From Lacrimispora xylanisolvens (lineage in GTDB: Bacteria > Bacillota > Clostridia > Lachnospirales > Lachnospiraceae): a stretch of 64,000 nucleotides of DNA. Under the pieces are notes generated by a model. The model ran no database searches and was not told the DNA's origin. It saw only the letters and a program-made list of their open reading frames with translations. This document shows positions 19,947 to 30,542 of this stretch, piece by piece (positions within the stretch are counted from its first letter, which is position 1; each line of letters starts with the position of its first letter). The position numbers and the translations under genes are program-made. The stretch spans positions 2,283,001 to 2,347,000 of the forward strand of contig CP070896.1 in NCBI GenBank assembly GCA_017084465.1, in the 5' to 3' direction.

Positions 19947-20865
19947 TTACCGGAACAGCTTCTTGTCCATTTTCTTACGCACTGTTACAGGTACCCAAAG
20001 TTCACAGAACAATCCGGGAGCACCTTTCTCAAAATAAATTTCGAAATCCGTTTCATCTGTATGTTCATAGCCGGACTGTGGAAGAAATTCTTTGAAAAAT
20101 CTGCCCCACATCTCACTGATGCAGCCTCCATCTTCACCAAAACAGGAGAAAACTGCATACGTTGCAGGCCCGGTCTCCCAGATGCGATATCCCTGACTAA
20201 GTAATTTTTCTACTTTCTCAACCGGTGTTTCCTCATGAAGGATTACTCCGATCCCATAGTCAAAGGTCTCCTCGTCCTCTCTGGTAGGGCTGCACAACCC
20301 GTAAATATCTCTTTTCCCTTCCTGTCCCAGTGCATAAAGTTCATCAAAAAATCTTTTCCTTCCTGCACGCTGTCCAGAAATCAGGTATTTCATGATTTGC
20401 CCCATCGTTTATTGTCTCATTTTTAAATGCTTTCACTTTTGCAGCAAATCTCATATTTCCCGTATCCACAATTCTGTAATCCATGTTTTTTCCACCTTCC
20501 ATTGTGATTTTAATAACCAGAGCATTGAATAATGAAAGTCGGGTTCCCCTTAACTTTGCCGCTTTTGGAGTTACTCCGTGAAATCTGGAAAATGCCTTTG
20601 CAAAGCTTTCCGGAGTTTCATATCCGTATTTATAGGCTGCATCAATCACCTTAATATTCGTCATCTGAAGCTCCTGGCCAGCCAGAGACAGTCTGCGGTT
20701 CCTTATGTATTCACTGGCTGTCATTCCTGCCATGAGGCTAAAAGTTCTGTGAAAATTATAGCTGGACATATGAACCTCTCTGGCAACATCCTCATAGCTG
20801 ATCTTCTCCAAAAGATGAGCCTCCATATAATCAAGCGCCGTTTGTAAAAGTTTCACCCATTCCAT
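19947..20865 (-). CDS. AraC family regulator with GyrI-like effector-binding domain (frameshifted)
   Basis: About 305 residues. Residues 1-105 hold the two AraC helix-turn-helix motifs (ISYEDVAREVHMSSYNFHR and YGYETPESFAKAFSRFHGV). The rest is a GyrI/SoxS-Rob-type ligand-binding domain ending in FEKGAPGLFCELWVPV. The frame changes in an A6 run at 20346-20351 (T6 on the coding strand); removing one base joins KIFDELYALG. The start ATG at 20865 follows a GGAG. It probably senses a small hydrophobic molecule; its target genes are unknown. Confidence 0.88.
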
Positions 20866-20961
20866 TATCTCCACCCCCCTGTCACATATTATTATAAGAT
20901 TCCAGATTGTTTTTTTCCTGTCTTCCATTGCCGCATATTGTCTGAGTTAATTCATAAAACT

Positions 20962-22415
20962 TTAAAAGCAGATTCTGTCTCTTCCCCTCTCCTTTGCTTC
21001 ATAAAGCTTTTTGTCTGCCTGTATCAGTGCCTCAGAGACTGTCTCTGTTCCTAATACATATTCTGAAATTCCAGCTGAAAATGTAACCTTGCAGCTCTGT
21101 GTTCCCATATTGTTTTTCTGTCTTAATGACTCCACCCGTTTATATGCCTCTCCCAAACTGGTTTCAGCCAGAAATATAGCAAACTCCTCCCCTCCATAAC
21201 GGCAGGAAATATGGTCTGGAAAGGTATGCTGAATCAATATTCCAAAATCACTTAAAACCCGGTCTCCCTCAAAATGTCCGAAGGTATCATTAATCACTTT
21301 AAAATGATCTAAGTCCATAATTATGAATACACCGTCTAAACGGGCCTGCTCCACCTGTTCCATAAAATATCTGCGGTTGTAAAGCCCGGTCAGAGAATCA
21401 ATGGTCGCCAGAATCTCCAGCTGTTTTTTTGCATTTTCTGACTCTGTGATATCATTGGCAACGTAAATGCAGACTCTGTGAGTTTTCATTGCAATTGCTT
21501 TAAAACTATATTTCCTGCCGCAAATCTCATGTACCGGATTTAATGAGTCCAGATTATGATTTTTTAACTCTTCAATCAACTCATAAGACTGTCCGATTTT
21601 CAGTTTTGAGAGAGACGGGAAAAATTCTTTGGATACATTATTAAAACCTAACAGCATGCCATTGCTGTCGATTACAAGAACCGCTTCATTAATGCTTTGG
21701 AATATCATCTCATAGGTAATTGGATTAAGAACAAGCATATCATATCTGAAAAGACCTATAGTAATAGAAATGCTCATGATAAAATAGGAAAATGGAGTCA
21801 GATCCAGATAAACGGGACCCACACCCAGCATATAAAGCATCATCGTAATTACAGGTGCACTTACCCCTATTAATAGAAACAACACTTTATCCCTGTAACT
21901 GCCACTGGATCTTTTCAGTTTTATTATTAATACCGTTATGCTGTATAAAATGGAAATGCAGAGAACGAGCACCTGAATATAGTACCAGATTCCCTTTTCC
22001 AGTACCAGTATGGGAAATCCAGGTGAATCATCCACGCCTATGGATGAGTAATATAGAAAATGATAATTATTGGTATAAACAAGAATTAATGTAATGACAT
22101 TAACCATCAGGACAGGGTTACCACAAATCGATTGGCAATCTTTTTTTCTTCTGTATATTCCCTGGTAAACATCATAATTAAAAACGGATAAAATGACACT
22201 CCAATATATTCAACACGAGTCCAGATATACATGGTTCCCACTGTATCCGACAGCAGCTCAAATGCATACCCTACGCAGTGAAAAATCATTGCAGTCATTA
22301 AAAGACAAAAATAGAAAACACCAGAAATTTTTCTTCTGGCCAGACCATAAATAACAAAATTACCGATCAGTGCAGAAGAAATGATCAGTAATACGCTCAA
22401 TGAAACATTATTCAT
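20962..22415 (-). CDS. Diguanylate cyclase with 7TM sensor, PAS and GGDEF domains (frameshifted)
   Basis: About 483 residues. The N-terminal 220 residues contain seven hydrophobic helices like the 7TM histidine-kinase N-terminal sensor. A PAS-like segment follows (EMIFQSINEAVLVIDSNGML, about residues 240-350) and then a GGDEF domain with IMDLDHFKVINDTFGHFEGD and the active loop YGGEEF. Frame change near 22112-22118, inside the fourth helix, where one base appears lost. Predicted to synthesise cyclic di-GMP in response to an unknown membrane signal. Confidence 0.88.
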
Positions 22416-22532
22416 ATGTATAACTCCTCTCCCGCTTGTTATTTTAGAGAATCAGCAGACAAATGTCAATGTCCTGCGGACAGGAATTAATAAAATGAGA
22501 GTTATCCACTCCCCCTTACTATCTGTAATAGC

Positions 22533-22575
22533 AAAAAAATGCCAAAGCACTTATTAAAAAGAGTGTTTTGGCATT
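22533..22575 (-). terminator. Terminator of the DUF4865 gene
   Basis: On the minus strand a 14-base stem (22538-22551 with 22562-22575) is followed by seven U. It lies 30 bases past the stop at 22608. Confidence 0.8.
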
Positions 22576-22607
22576 AATAGCAAACAGATTAAACTGAATG
22601 TATGATC

Positions 22608-23158
22608 TTAGCAACTCCTTCCCTCTGAAATATGAAGAATCTGATATATTCTACATCCATCCTGGATTTGAGGGCGTTCTTTCATAAATAAAAATACACT
22701 ATATCTCCATTTATCCGGATTATAGATGCATACCTGCCCGGTTATCTCCTCTTTGCTTTCCGTCATCAGCTTGATTTTCTGGGGAACATTACTTAAAGAT
22801 AATTCCGGGAGAGATACTGCCGGTTATTTCCATCACATAGTGGGAATTCAGAAACTGATCATCAAATTCGGCAAACAGAGGTATGCCAATATTAACATGC
22901 TGCCAGCCAAACGATTTAATGATTTGATCGTAATATCCGCCAAAGAGAAATTGATTCATGCCCTCTTCCTGATCCCATAAATAAAGAGGCGCATATGCCT
23001 GTTCAAAACCATCCATACCTTTTTTCACGAATCAGATAGCATTTATATTTCAATCCTGGAAAGCCATCTGTTTTATTTCCGTTTTCCTCCACCCGTTTTC
23101 TGATAATATTCATATCGTAATCACCCGGAAGTGTTATTACATACTGCATTCCTGTCAT
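22608..23158 (-). CDS. DUF4865 family protein (two frameshifts)
   Basis: About 183 residues. Starts MTGMQYVITLPGDYDMNIIR after GGAGGGAG, the typical DUF4865 beginning. Then comes GFPGLKYKCYLIREK. A homopolymer break at about 23019-23026 leads to GMDGFEQAYAPLYLWDQEEG and the SFGWQ motif. A second break near 22795 leads to the C-terminal part ending ILHISEGRSC. Members usually stand next to a LysR regulator, as here (divergent gene at 23275). The function is unknown; the fold is probably related to antibiotic-biosynthesis-monooxygenase-like small domains (inference). Confidence 0.75.
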
Positions 23159-23274
23159 TTTATATCTCCCTCCTCTTACTTTTTATAACTTCATTTTACA
23201 TTACTATTTAATAATAGTATAATAACTAATAATGAATTCAAACATCATTCATAATGATGGATAGGAGGGAAAAT

Positions 23275-24075
23275 ATGGAAATAAATGACATTGCTATCTT
23301 TATGGAGTTATACAGAAACAGATCCATAACAAAAACGGCGGAACTCCTCCACTATACCCAGTCCAATGTTTCCACCCGTCTTATGAAACTTGAGAAAGAA
23401 TTTCATGGTACTTTTTTTCTCCGTACCAGATCAGGTCTTAATATACTTCCTGATGGAGAACGTTTTTACCAATATGCCGTTGTGATGGAAGATACACTTA
23501 AAAATCTATACCAGGAATTTCAAACAGAAAGCCAGGAAATCCGTGTAGGCTCAACACAGCTTCTTTCCAGGCTCTACTTCCCATGGTTATATGAAAAAAG
23601 CAGTCATTTTAACATGCATACTGATGCTGTAAAAAAATTAAACCGTAACTTTAACAGTCAGATTTATGATATAATCATCACTCACATGGCCCAGTCTCCA
23701 GATACTGAAATTTTTCAGATTCAGTACCCGGAAGTCCTTTTATGGACTGCCTCTGCCAGCCTGGAAGTGAACCCGGAAGAAGTTTTTCCGGTCATAGTCA
23801 GCCGGGATAAGTTATGTCCACTTCGCCATTTAACCTTGCAAACCTTAAGCCAGGGAAAAAACGAACTGTCTTTGATCGAAGTGGACACGCTGGATTTAAT
23901 GATCACTCTGCTGTCATCCAACCGGGCAATAGCATTGTTGCCTGAAAAATTAATAAAACAAGAGAGGCGGTTAAAAGTTCTTCCATCTCTTTCACCAGTT
24001 ACACTTCCTGTGTATGGATATTGCAGAAAAAAGACGGAAGCTGATATTTTAAATCAACTATTTCATAAGACTTAG
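23275..24075 (+). CDS. LysR family transcriptional regulator
   Basis: 266 residues, somewhat shorter than the usual 290-300. The start ATG at 23275 follows AGGAGGG. The N-terminal winged helix is standard (IAIFMELYRNRSITKTAELL, then YTQSNVSTRLMKLEKEF). The effector domain begins near residue 90 and contains the RVGST-like IRVGSTQLLSRLYF start. It is divergent from the DUF4865 gene, with a 117-base shared gap, and most likely regulates it. Confidence 0.9.
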   Translation: MEINDIAIFMELYRNRSITKTAELLHYTQSNVSTRLMKLEKEFHGTFFLRTRSGLNILPDGERFYQYAVVMEDTLKNLYQEFQTESQEIRVGSTQLLSRLYFPWLYEKSSHFNMHTDAVKKLNRNFNSQIYDIIITHMAQSPDTEIFQIQYPEVLLWTASASLEVNPEEVFPVIVSRDKLCPLRHLTLQTLSQGKNELSLIEVDTLDLMITLLSSNRAIALLPEKLIKQERRLKVLPSLSPVTLPVYGYCRKKTEADILNQLFHKT

Positions 24076-24106
24076 ATAAATAGAAAAGACTACCACACAT
24101 AAGGAA

Positions 24107-24706
24107 TCAACCGATAAGTGCTTTTTTTTCATATTCCGTAAATTCGTTTCCAAAATGGCTTCTTAAAACCTTCTCTTCCAAGGAAATCCTGGCTGAATAA
24201 CATATTAAGGAAAATATCAAAACCATAACCAATGCAATTCCACCCCTAAGTCCAAGCGCTGTCCCAACCAGACTGCAGATACTGCCTGTATATGCTGGAT
24301 TTCTTACTTTTTTGTAGATCCCGGTGGTTATAAGATGCTGCTCTTTGGAAGTCTGCACTGATAAAGTAAACGATCTCTTTAACGTCAATACCGCCCGTAA
24401 ACGGATCATAATTCCAGCCAGCATTAAAATAATTCCAGGATAGGTGACCACCACTGGCAGCTTTGTATTGAGAACGGAGTCCCAGCCTTTCTGTCCAACC
24501 ATAAAGAAACTCAAGTAAATACATACATAAAAATTAATAATCAGCAGCCATTTGGTTCCTTTATCCCTCTTATTGGTTTTATCCGTCCCCCGGTCTTTAG
24601 GCTGTGTATAGATAACGATAAAAGCTTCCGCTGCTATCATAAGTAATAAAGCAATATGATACATAAAAAATGATGCTGAATCAGGAAATTTCCATCTATC
24701 ACACAT
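24107..24706 (-). CDS. Isoprenylcysteine carboxyl methyltransferase-like membrane protein
   Basis: 199 residues with about five membrane helices. The signature of the ICMT/PEMT-type membrane methyltransferases is present: HLITTGIYKKVRNPAYTG (about residues 125-142) and, near the end, ISLEEKVLRSHFGNEFTEY (SAM and substrate pocket). Its start overlaps the DUF3021 gene by 8 bases, so it is in an operon with DUF3021 and LytTR genes. The substrate in bacteria of this type is not known. Confidence 0.85.
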   Translation of the reverse strand: MCDRWKFPDSASFFMYHIALLLMIAAEAFIVIYTQPKDRGTDKTNKRDKGTKWLLIINFYVCIYLSFFMVGQKGWDSVLNTKLPVVVTYPGIILMLAGIMIRLRAVLTLKRSFTLSVQTSKEQHLITTGIYKKVRNPAYTGSICSLVGTALGLRGGIALVMVLIFSLICYSARISLEEKVLRSHFGNEFTEYEKKALIG

Positions 24707-25121
24707 TCCTGTCTCTCCAATCTTCCAATAATCGGTTTATTTCCTCTGCGCTACTTTTTTCCATATAGTAAAAATATAAATGATTTGCCGCTATTACAAA
24801 AAAATACACGATTGAACATAGTATGATGGAACCTGTATGAATGCCAATCCATTTAAAATTTACTGCAAAAAACAGGTTAACTGGATACAGCAATGCTGCT
24901 TCTGCAAAAAAATGTCCCAGATACGTCTTAAAATTAATTCTCCCTATTAGTTCATCTAAAATGCAGGTAAGAACTAAATACCCGGCCACTTCAAAGGCAA
25001 ATCCAATAAAGAGGTTTTTTGTCCCCTCCGTAACTAAATTAATAATACCTGCCAGCAATATAATGACCGTAAAGCACATTGAAATCGCAGGTATATATGT
25101 TTTCAAAATCTTATGCACCAT
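24699..25121 (-). CDS. DUF3021 family membrane protein
   Basis: 140 residues with four membrane helices, ending in a charged tail (EEINRLLEDWRDRNV). DUF3021 proteins are regularly encoded next to a LytTR DNA-binding protein and are thought to act as its membrane partner. That pairing is seen here, since the LytTR gene ends two bases before this one starts. Confidence 0.8.
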   Translation of the reverse strand: MVHKILKTYIPAISMCFTVIILLAGIINLVTEGTKNLFIGFAFEVAGYLVLTCILDELIGRINFKTYLGHFFAEAALLYPVNLFFAVNFKWIGIHTGSIILCSIVYFFVIAANHLYFYYMEKSSAEEINRLLEDWRDRNV

Positions 25122-25122
25122 A

Positions 25123-25560
25123 TTATCTCCTTATCTTTTCTTTTAAGTCTGTTATATATTTTCTTGAAACAAGTAGATGCTCTCCATTATTAAGTTCTAC
25201 CATAAGTCTGTGATTTGGATAGGATTTCACATTATTGACAGCAGTAATATTTAGTAATTGAGATTTAGAAATTCGGACAATCGTTGTTTCCATGAGCTCC
25301 GACTCCATTACCTGAATGGTCTTCCTTGTCTCATAAATATTCTTGTCTGAGTAGATAAATGTTTTCCTGTCTATTGTTTCGATGTAGCAAACCTGATCCA
25401 AAGGAATCTGATAAGCCTTATCTTCTTTAAAACCTTCCAGCATAAAATCATATTGCCTGATGTGCTGAATCAGCCTTGTAATCCGTTCCGTCATGTTTGG
25501 ATATCTGATTTCTATCTCTGTTTCCTGTAACTCTTTTCTATGCTGCAGCAATAATCTCAA
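25123..25560 (-). CDS. LytTR-domain DNA-binding regulator
   Basis: About 145 residues. The start is taken as TTG at 25560, behind AGGAGGTG. The C-terminal 95 residues are a LytTR domain (IPLDQVCYIETIDRKTFIY, then IVRISKSQLLNITAVN and LMVELNNGEHLLVSRKYI). There is no receiver domain, so it belongs to the stand-alone LytTR/DUF3021 type, in which the membrane partner controls activity. It leads a three-gene operon with DUF3021 and the methyltransferase. Confidence 0.85.
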   Translation of the reverse strand: MRLLLQHRKELQETEIEIRYPNMTERITRLIQHIRQYDFMLEGFKEDKAYQIPLDQVCYIETIDRKTFIYSDKNIYETRKTIQVMESELMETTIVRISKSQLLNITAVNNVKSYPNHRLMVELNNGEHLLVSRKYITDLKEKIRR

Positions 25561-25696
25561 TGGAACACCTCCTGACACGATAAATATAAATCATTGGATC
25601 TGTTTACTCAAGTAAATCTGTTTTAAATACCCTGTTGAAGGTATATAATACCTGTAACGTGTTTCATTACTTATTTCATTGAAAGGATTGATTTTT

Positions 25697-26430
25697 GTGA
25701 AAAGGTTGTTAAAAAAAAAAATCGCAGTAGTGTTCCTGACAATCATCATCCTCTTTATCACTGCATTTTTTTTATTTATACCTCCATCTACTATAAAGCG
25801 GAAGACGTTGCTGTAAACGCACTTAATCAGGATATAAAAAGCGGACGTGCAAAAGAGGAAAAGCAGTATATCCTTTTACCTTCCAACACCCAGACCGATA
25901 CGGCCCTTATTTTTTACCCGGGAGGAAAAGTCGAAGCTACCGCCTATTATCCCCTTCTGTCAAAAATATCCAGCCATGGAATCACCTGTATCCTTGTAAA
26001 AATGCCATTTCATCTTGCTGTATTTAACCCCTCCGCCGCAGATAAAATCATGGAGGGGAATCCGGATATAAAAAACTGGTATATTGGCGGACATTCTCTT
26101 GGCGGGGCCATGGCAAGCAGTTACATGGCATCTCACCCGGATTCCTTTAATGGACTGATCCTTCTTGGCGCCTATCCTTATGGAGATATTGACACACAAA
26201 AGGCGCTTGTTCTATATGGGACTATGGATGGTGTGTTGAGTCGGGAAAAAATAAAAGAAGCTGCAGATGTGATTCCCATTGAGGGGGGAAATCACGCTGG
26301 CTTTGGAAATTATGGACGTCAGAAAGGGGATGGAGTTTCTTTGATTTCTGGAGAAGATCAGCAGGAGATAACTACCGACGCGATTCTTAAATTCATTACT
26401 CAAATAGAAAAGGAGAAAAGCAGTCAATAA
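25697..26430 (+). CDS. Alpha/beta hydrolase, membrane-anchored (frameshifted)
   Basis: About 244 residues. The GTG start at 25697 (AAAGGA upstream) is followed by KRLLKKK and a hydrophobic anchor. The frame changes in a T8 run at 25766-25773 and the protein continues IYTSIYYKAEDVAVNAL. The nucleophile elbow GGHSLGGAMA shows the catalytic Ser; the Asp is probably in LYGTMDGV and the His in GGNHAGFGNY. This is the dienelactone-hydrolase-like 'alpha/beta hydrolase family 5' pattern. Divergent from the LytTR operon; substrate unknown. Confidence 0.85.
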
Positions 26431-26445
26431 GCTTTTCTCCTTTTC
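26407..26445. terminator. Bidirectional terminator between the hydrolase and xdh genes
   Basis: Perfect 15-bp inverted repeat, GAAAAGGAGAAAAGC (26407-26421) and GCTTTTCTCCTTTTC (26431-26445). It overlaps the hydrolase stop and lies 24 bases past the stop of the molybdenum subunit gene. Confidence 0.6.
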
Positions 26446-26468
26446 ACTATTATCCAATCGTTAACGGG

Positions 26469-28797
26469 TTACTGCTTTTTGTTCCGCTCTATCACCCTCC
26501 AGATTTTCTCCGGAGTTGCCGGAATGCTTAATTCATCCGGATAACTTCCCAGAGAACTAAGCGCATCAGTTATAGCAAAAAATACGGATTCTCCATAGAT
26601 AAACGGCGGTTCTCCAATGGCCTTTGACCGCTTAATGCCAAGTTCATTCATGCAGCCTTCCATCAGTTCAATATGAAATTCCTCCGGAATATCGCCAATG
26701 GTTGGAATCTTATAGGTTGCAGGTGAACTGCTTAAAAGTCTTCCTTTGTCCTGATACACCAGCTCTTCTGTTGTAACCCAGCCCACTCCCTGGATAAAAG
26801 CACCCTGAATCTGTCCGATATCCACCATGGGGTTGATGCTGCTTGCACAGTCGTGAAGGATATGGGCTGAATCAAGGGTGGTGCGCCCGGTAAGCAAATC
26901 AACGGTTACTTCTGTGACTGCCGCTCCAAATACATAATATAAAAAATGGATGCCCTTCTCCTTTCTCTCTGTCAAAATAGATACCGGGAGTTGCATAATA
27001 CCCGTGATCGCATAAATCAATCCGTTCAACATACGCCTTTTGTACCAGATCCTTAAACGAGATAAGAGGATTTTCATAATCTGTTTTTCCCTCATGTACC
27101 CCATAGACATAGCCGTTTTCAAACACTCCATCTTCTCCGGGATATAGCTTTAATACCAGTTCTTTCAACCTCCCAAGAATTTTAAGTGCGGCATTCTCCA
27201 CCGCATGCCCGTTTAAATCACATCCGGAAGACGCAGCAGTTGCAGAAGTGTTGGCAACCCGTTTGGTATTATTGCTTTCAATTCTGATTGTTCCAATGGG
27301 GACCCCCAGAGTAGTTGCAGCAATCTGAGCAATCTTTGTGTTAACCTCCTGGCCCATCTCAATGGCTCCATGGGTGACGGAAACAGATCCATCTGTATAT
27401 ACCTGAATCAGGGCACTTCCCTGATTTAAATGGGCTGCGGTAAAGGAAATGCCAAACTTCACCGGAGTGATCCCAAGTCCTTTTTTCGCAAACCGGTTTT
27501 TCTGATTGAACGCAGCAATCTCTTTTTTCCGTTCATCCCACCGGCTGTCAGTTCTCAGTTTTTCTAAGATTCTTCCGATGTCTTCCCCATGATGGATTTC
27601 CTGCCCGTAAGGAGCCAGATCCCCTTTGTGATACATGTTCTTCATTCTCACATCATATGGATCCAGTCCCAGGGTATATGCAATTCTCTCAATTACGCTT
27701 TCAATTGCGAAAATCCCCTGAGGTCCGCCAAATCCCCGGAATGCAGTAGCCGGGTGTAAGTTAGTCTTACAGGGTCTTCCAATAATTTTTATGTTCTCAA
27801 TTTGATAGCTGTTTTCAGCATGGAGCATAGCCCGTTCCAGAACGGAGGTGCTCACATCGGCAACCGCTCCGCAGTTGGAATTAAGCTCTACGGAATATGC
27901 AAGAATCTTTCCTTCTTTATCAAATGCCACCCGGTAATCGCTTTCAAATGCATGGCGCTTTCCGGTTGAGAGCATATCCTCATCTCTGGTCAGGCGTATT
28001 AGAGCAGGGCGCCCGGTATGACAGGCTGTAAGAGCAGCAAGGCAGGCCCAGGAGGTTGCCTGGGATTCCTTCCCTCCGAATCCTCCGCCCAGTCTTTTAA
28101 TGTCTACTGTAACCATGTTCTGAGGCAGCCCCAGAACTCCCGATGCCATCTTCTGAATCTCGTTGGGATTCTGAGAAGAGGAATACAGGGTAATTCCGCC
28201 GTTGTCTTCCGGGACAGCAAGGGCACTCTGGGTTTCCAGATAAAAATGTTCCTGTCCCTCATTTCTGATTACCCCCTCCATATAACAGGGGCAGTCGGCA
28301 AATACAGACTCCACATCACCACGTTCAATTTTCCGCACAGGTCCCACATACTGTTCTCTTTTTATGGCTTCCCTTACAGTCAGCACAGGTGTCTCTTCTT
28401 CTACCTCAAACAGGATCTGTTCCATGGCTGCTTCCGCTTCCTTTATGCTTTCTGCAGCTATGATTGCAACTGGTTCACCCACAAAATGAACATGCCCCTG
28501 AGCCAGGCATACCTCATCTTTAATGATTCCACCGATCTGATTTTCACCTGGAATATCCTCTGCGGTCAGAACAGCAGCCACCCCCGGCATCTCACTGGCC
28601 TTTTGTTTATCCAGTTTTACAATCCGTCCGTTTGCAACCGGGCTAACCATGACTTTTACATATAACAGGTTTCCGGGTTTTGGAATATCGTCAATAAACT
28701 GGGAACGGCCCATTACGTGATCACGTCCGCTTACGTGTAATGGTGAGGTTCCTGCCTGCCCCCACTGATTATTTTGTCTCATCTGTTCATTCTTCAT
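26469..28797 (-). CDS. Xanthine dehydrogenase-type molybdenum-binding subunit (frameshifted)
   Basis: Catalytic subunit, about 775 residues, of a molybdenum hydroxylase. Cofactor-binding motifs are clear: RLGGGFGGKESQ, AFRGFGGPQG (with the substrate-contacting Arg of xanthine dehydrogenases), GQEVNTKIAQIAA, and IGEPPFIYGESVFFAI (catalytic Glu). This combination points to hypoxanthine/xanthine as substrate. Frame change near 26945 in the C-terminal domain. The start ATG at 28797 overlaps the upstream FAD/Fe-S subunit gene by 11 bases. The whole operon is behind a purine-riboswitch-like leader. Confidence 0.9.
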
Positions 28798-30246
28798 GAC
28801 CATCTGCCTCCTGACTGCTTTCATAAGCCAGATAATGTTTCATTAAAAGATTTTCCATTACAGCTTCCCGGTAATCTGCACTCCCTCTCACATCGCCAAT
28901 GGGTGATGCCTCTCCCCGGATTATGTCATAAGCCTCCAAAAAAGTTTCCTCTGTCATGCGTTTTCCCTCCAGGTAATGAGAGGTTTTTGGCATATAAAGT
29001 GTAGTAGGACCCACACCTCCGCAAGCCATGGACGCTTTTTTAATCATACCCTCTGAAATCTGTAAGGCTATGGCAGAATTAACCGCGGATATGTCCACTT
29101 CTTTTCTCTTGCTCACCTTTTCAAAGTGGATAAAATTATACTCTCCCGTTGGAATGGTAATGGAAGCAACCCACTCGTCAGATTTGTTTTCTGTCTGCTT
29201 ATAGCCATGATAAAATTCACGGACAGGAATGCTTCTTGTTCCCTCACAGCCTTTTAAATGTACGACTGCATTTACTGCCATCAAAAGAGGAACGGTATCT
29301 GCTACTGGCGAGGCATTAACAAGATTACCTGCCAAGGTAGCTGACGATCTTACGTGCTCTGAACACATGCCTGAAACTGCTTCGGAAAACTGCGGGAAAA
29401 ATGAATTTACCTCATCAATAATTTCTGACAAAGTAACTCCCCCCTCCAATGGTCAGCTGATTATCCCTGTATGAAATATTTTGCAAAGATGAAATTCTGC
29501 TGATATCCACAAGAAGTCTGTAATGCTGGTTTCTTTTCTTGATTCCCACTACTACATCGCTTCCGCCATTTAAAAATCTTAAATTCTGCCCGGAAACAAG
29601 CTCTTGGTGGTCTCTTATAAATGCCTCCAGGTTATCTTCCGAAACAGGAGAATAATATGCATGAACCCCATCATCAATAAAAATATCTTCATGGACAAAA
29701 GTCAGCTGTTTTTCTTCTGTCTCATCCAGATAAGAGGGGCGGATTTCTTCAGAATGAATAGTTAAATCCTCTAAGTATTCGGGCACCTTCCGAATGGATG
29801 CATATCCCGTGCACCGGCAGAGATTTCCCTCTAAATATCTGCGAAATTCTTCTTTTCCGGGATTCGGCCTCTCCAGATAAAGAGCCAGAATAGACAAAAT
29901 TACCCCGGGTGTACAAAACCCGCACTGAGTCGCATGCGCATTTAAAACAGCTTCCTGTATGGGATGAAGCTTTTCTTTTTGTGCAAGCCCCTCAATGGTA
30001 ATGAGATGCTTCCCCTCCAGTTTTGCTGCCAGATACAAACAGCCCGCAACGGACTTATAATGTACCTTTCCTTCTCTTACCTCCCCGATCACTACCGTGC
30101 ATGCTCCGCAGTCCCCCCTCTCCGCAGCCTTCCTTGATTCCATTTAACTGAAACCGGCTGCGGAGAAGCTCCAATACTGTTGTTTCCCCATTGACTGAAA
30201 TCTCTTTTGATTTTCCATTCAGAAAGAAGCGAATCGTTTTTTTCAT
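28787..30246 (-). CDS. Xanthine dehydrogenase-type 2Fe-2S/FAD subunit (two frameshifts)
   Basis: About 485 residues. The N-terminal 2Fe-2S domain holds GCGEGDCGACTV and the second cluster group CGFCTPG and CRCTGY. The C-terminal half is a CO-dehydrogenase-type FAD domain (LRFLNGGSDVVVGIK, SATLAGNLVNASPVAD) with the usual C-terminal lobe. Both breaks are in runs of six G (complement of 30113-30118 and 29439-29444); deleting one G in each restores the conserved protein. Electrons pass from the molybdenum centre through the clusters to FAD. No molybdopterin synthesis genes are nearby. Confidence 0.9.
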
Positions 30247-30385
30247 ACCTTTCCTTACTCCTTTTCATACCTGTTTTTGCCGCTGGTCTGCATGCATTTC
30301 TTCGGGCAATTGGATAAAAAAAGCCCCAGGCACACGAAACACACACAAAACAACTGCTTCCTGTGAAGCGGCAGTTTAGTCTGTG

Positions 30386-30458
30386 CTCATGTAGCCTAGG
30401 GCAATTTAAGGTCGCCTGGTCGAGACGCTCAAACCATATTAATGAGCTTATACAAGAA
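30386..30458 (-). promoter_or_regulatory. Purine-riboswitch-like aptamer (variant) upstream of the xdh operon
   Basis: On the minus strand the order of the purine aptamer is complete. P1 is UUCUUGUA with UACAUGAG (one mismatch). J1/2 is UAA. P2/L2 contains AUAUGG (30427-30447). J2/3 is GUCUCGA (30420-30426). P3/L3 contains ACCUUAAAUU, whose CC can pair with the GG of L2. J3/1 is CUA. Compared with the guanine aptamer, the position of U51 is G, and the base of P3 has extra bases; the C of J3/1 that reads guanine is kept. It lies 140-212 bases upstream of the Fe-S/FAD gene. A hairpin at about 30353-30377 may be part of the expression platform. Confidence 0.72.
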
Positions 30459-30498
30459 GCAGTCCATATTCAAATACTTCTTTGTATCTTTACATATA

Positions 30499-30526
30499 AT
30501 TATAGCGGATTATACCAGATAGTCAA
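30499..30526 (-). promoter_or_regulatory. Promoter of the xdh operon
   Basis: On the minus strand TTGACT (30521-30526), a 16-base spacer and TATAAT (30499-30504). Transcription would start near 30492, about 35 bases before the aptamer, leaving a leader of about 245 nt before the first gene. Confidence 0.7.
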
Positions 30527-30542
30527 TAAAATTTTCTGATTT

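Noticed and set aside
26899-27131. Apparent second, separate molybdenum-subunit gene at the 3' end of the large xdh gene
   Set aside because: The two reading frames overlap and together form one continuous family sequence, so it is a frameshift and not two genes.
30317-30377. A clear rho-independent terminator as riboswitch expression platform
   Set aside because: A hairpin (GCTTC/GAAGC with AACT/AGTT) and a later T7 run exist, but the T7 run has no strong stem directly before it, so I mention the platform only as possible.
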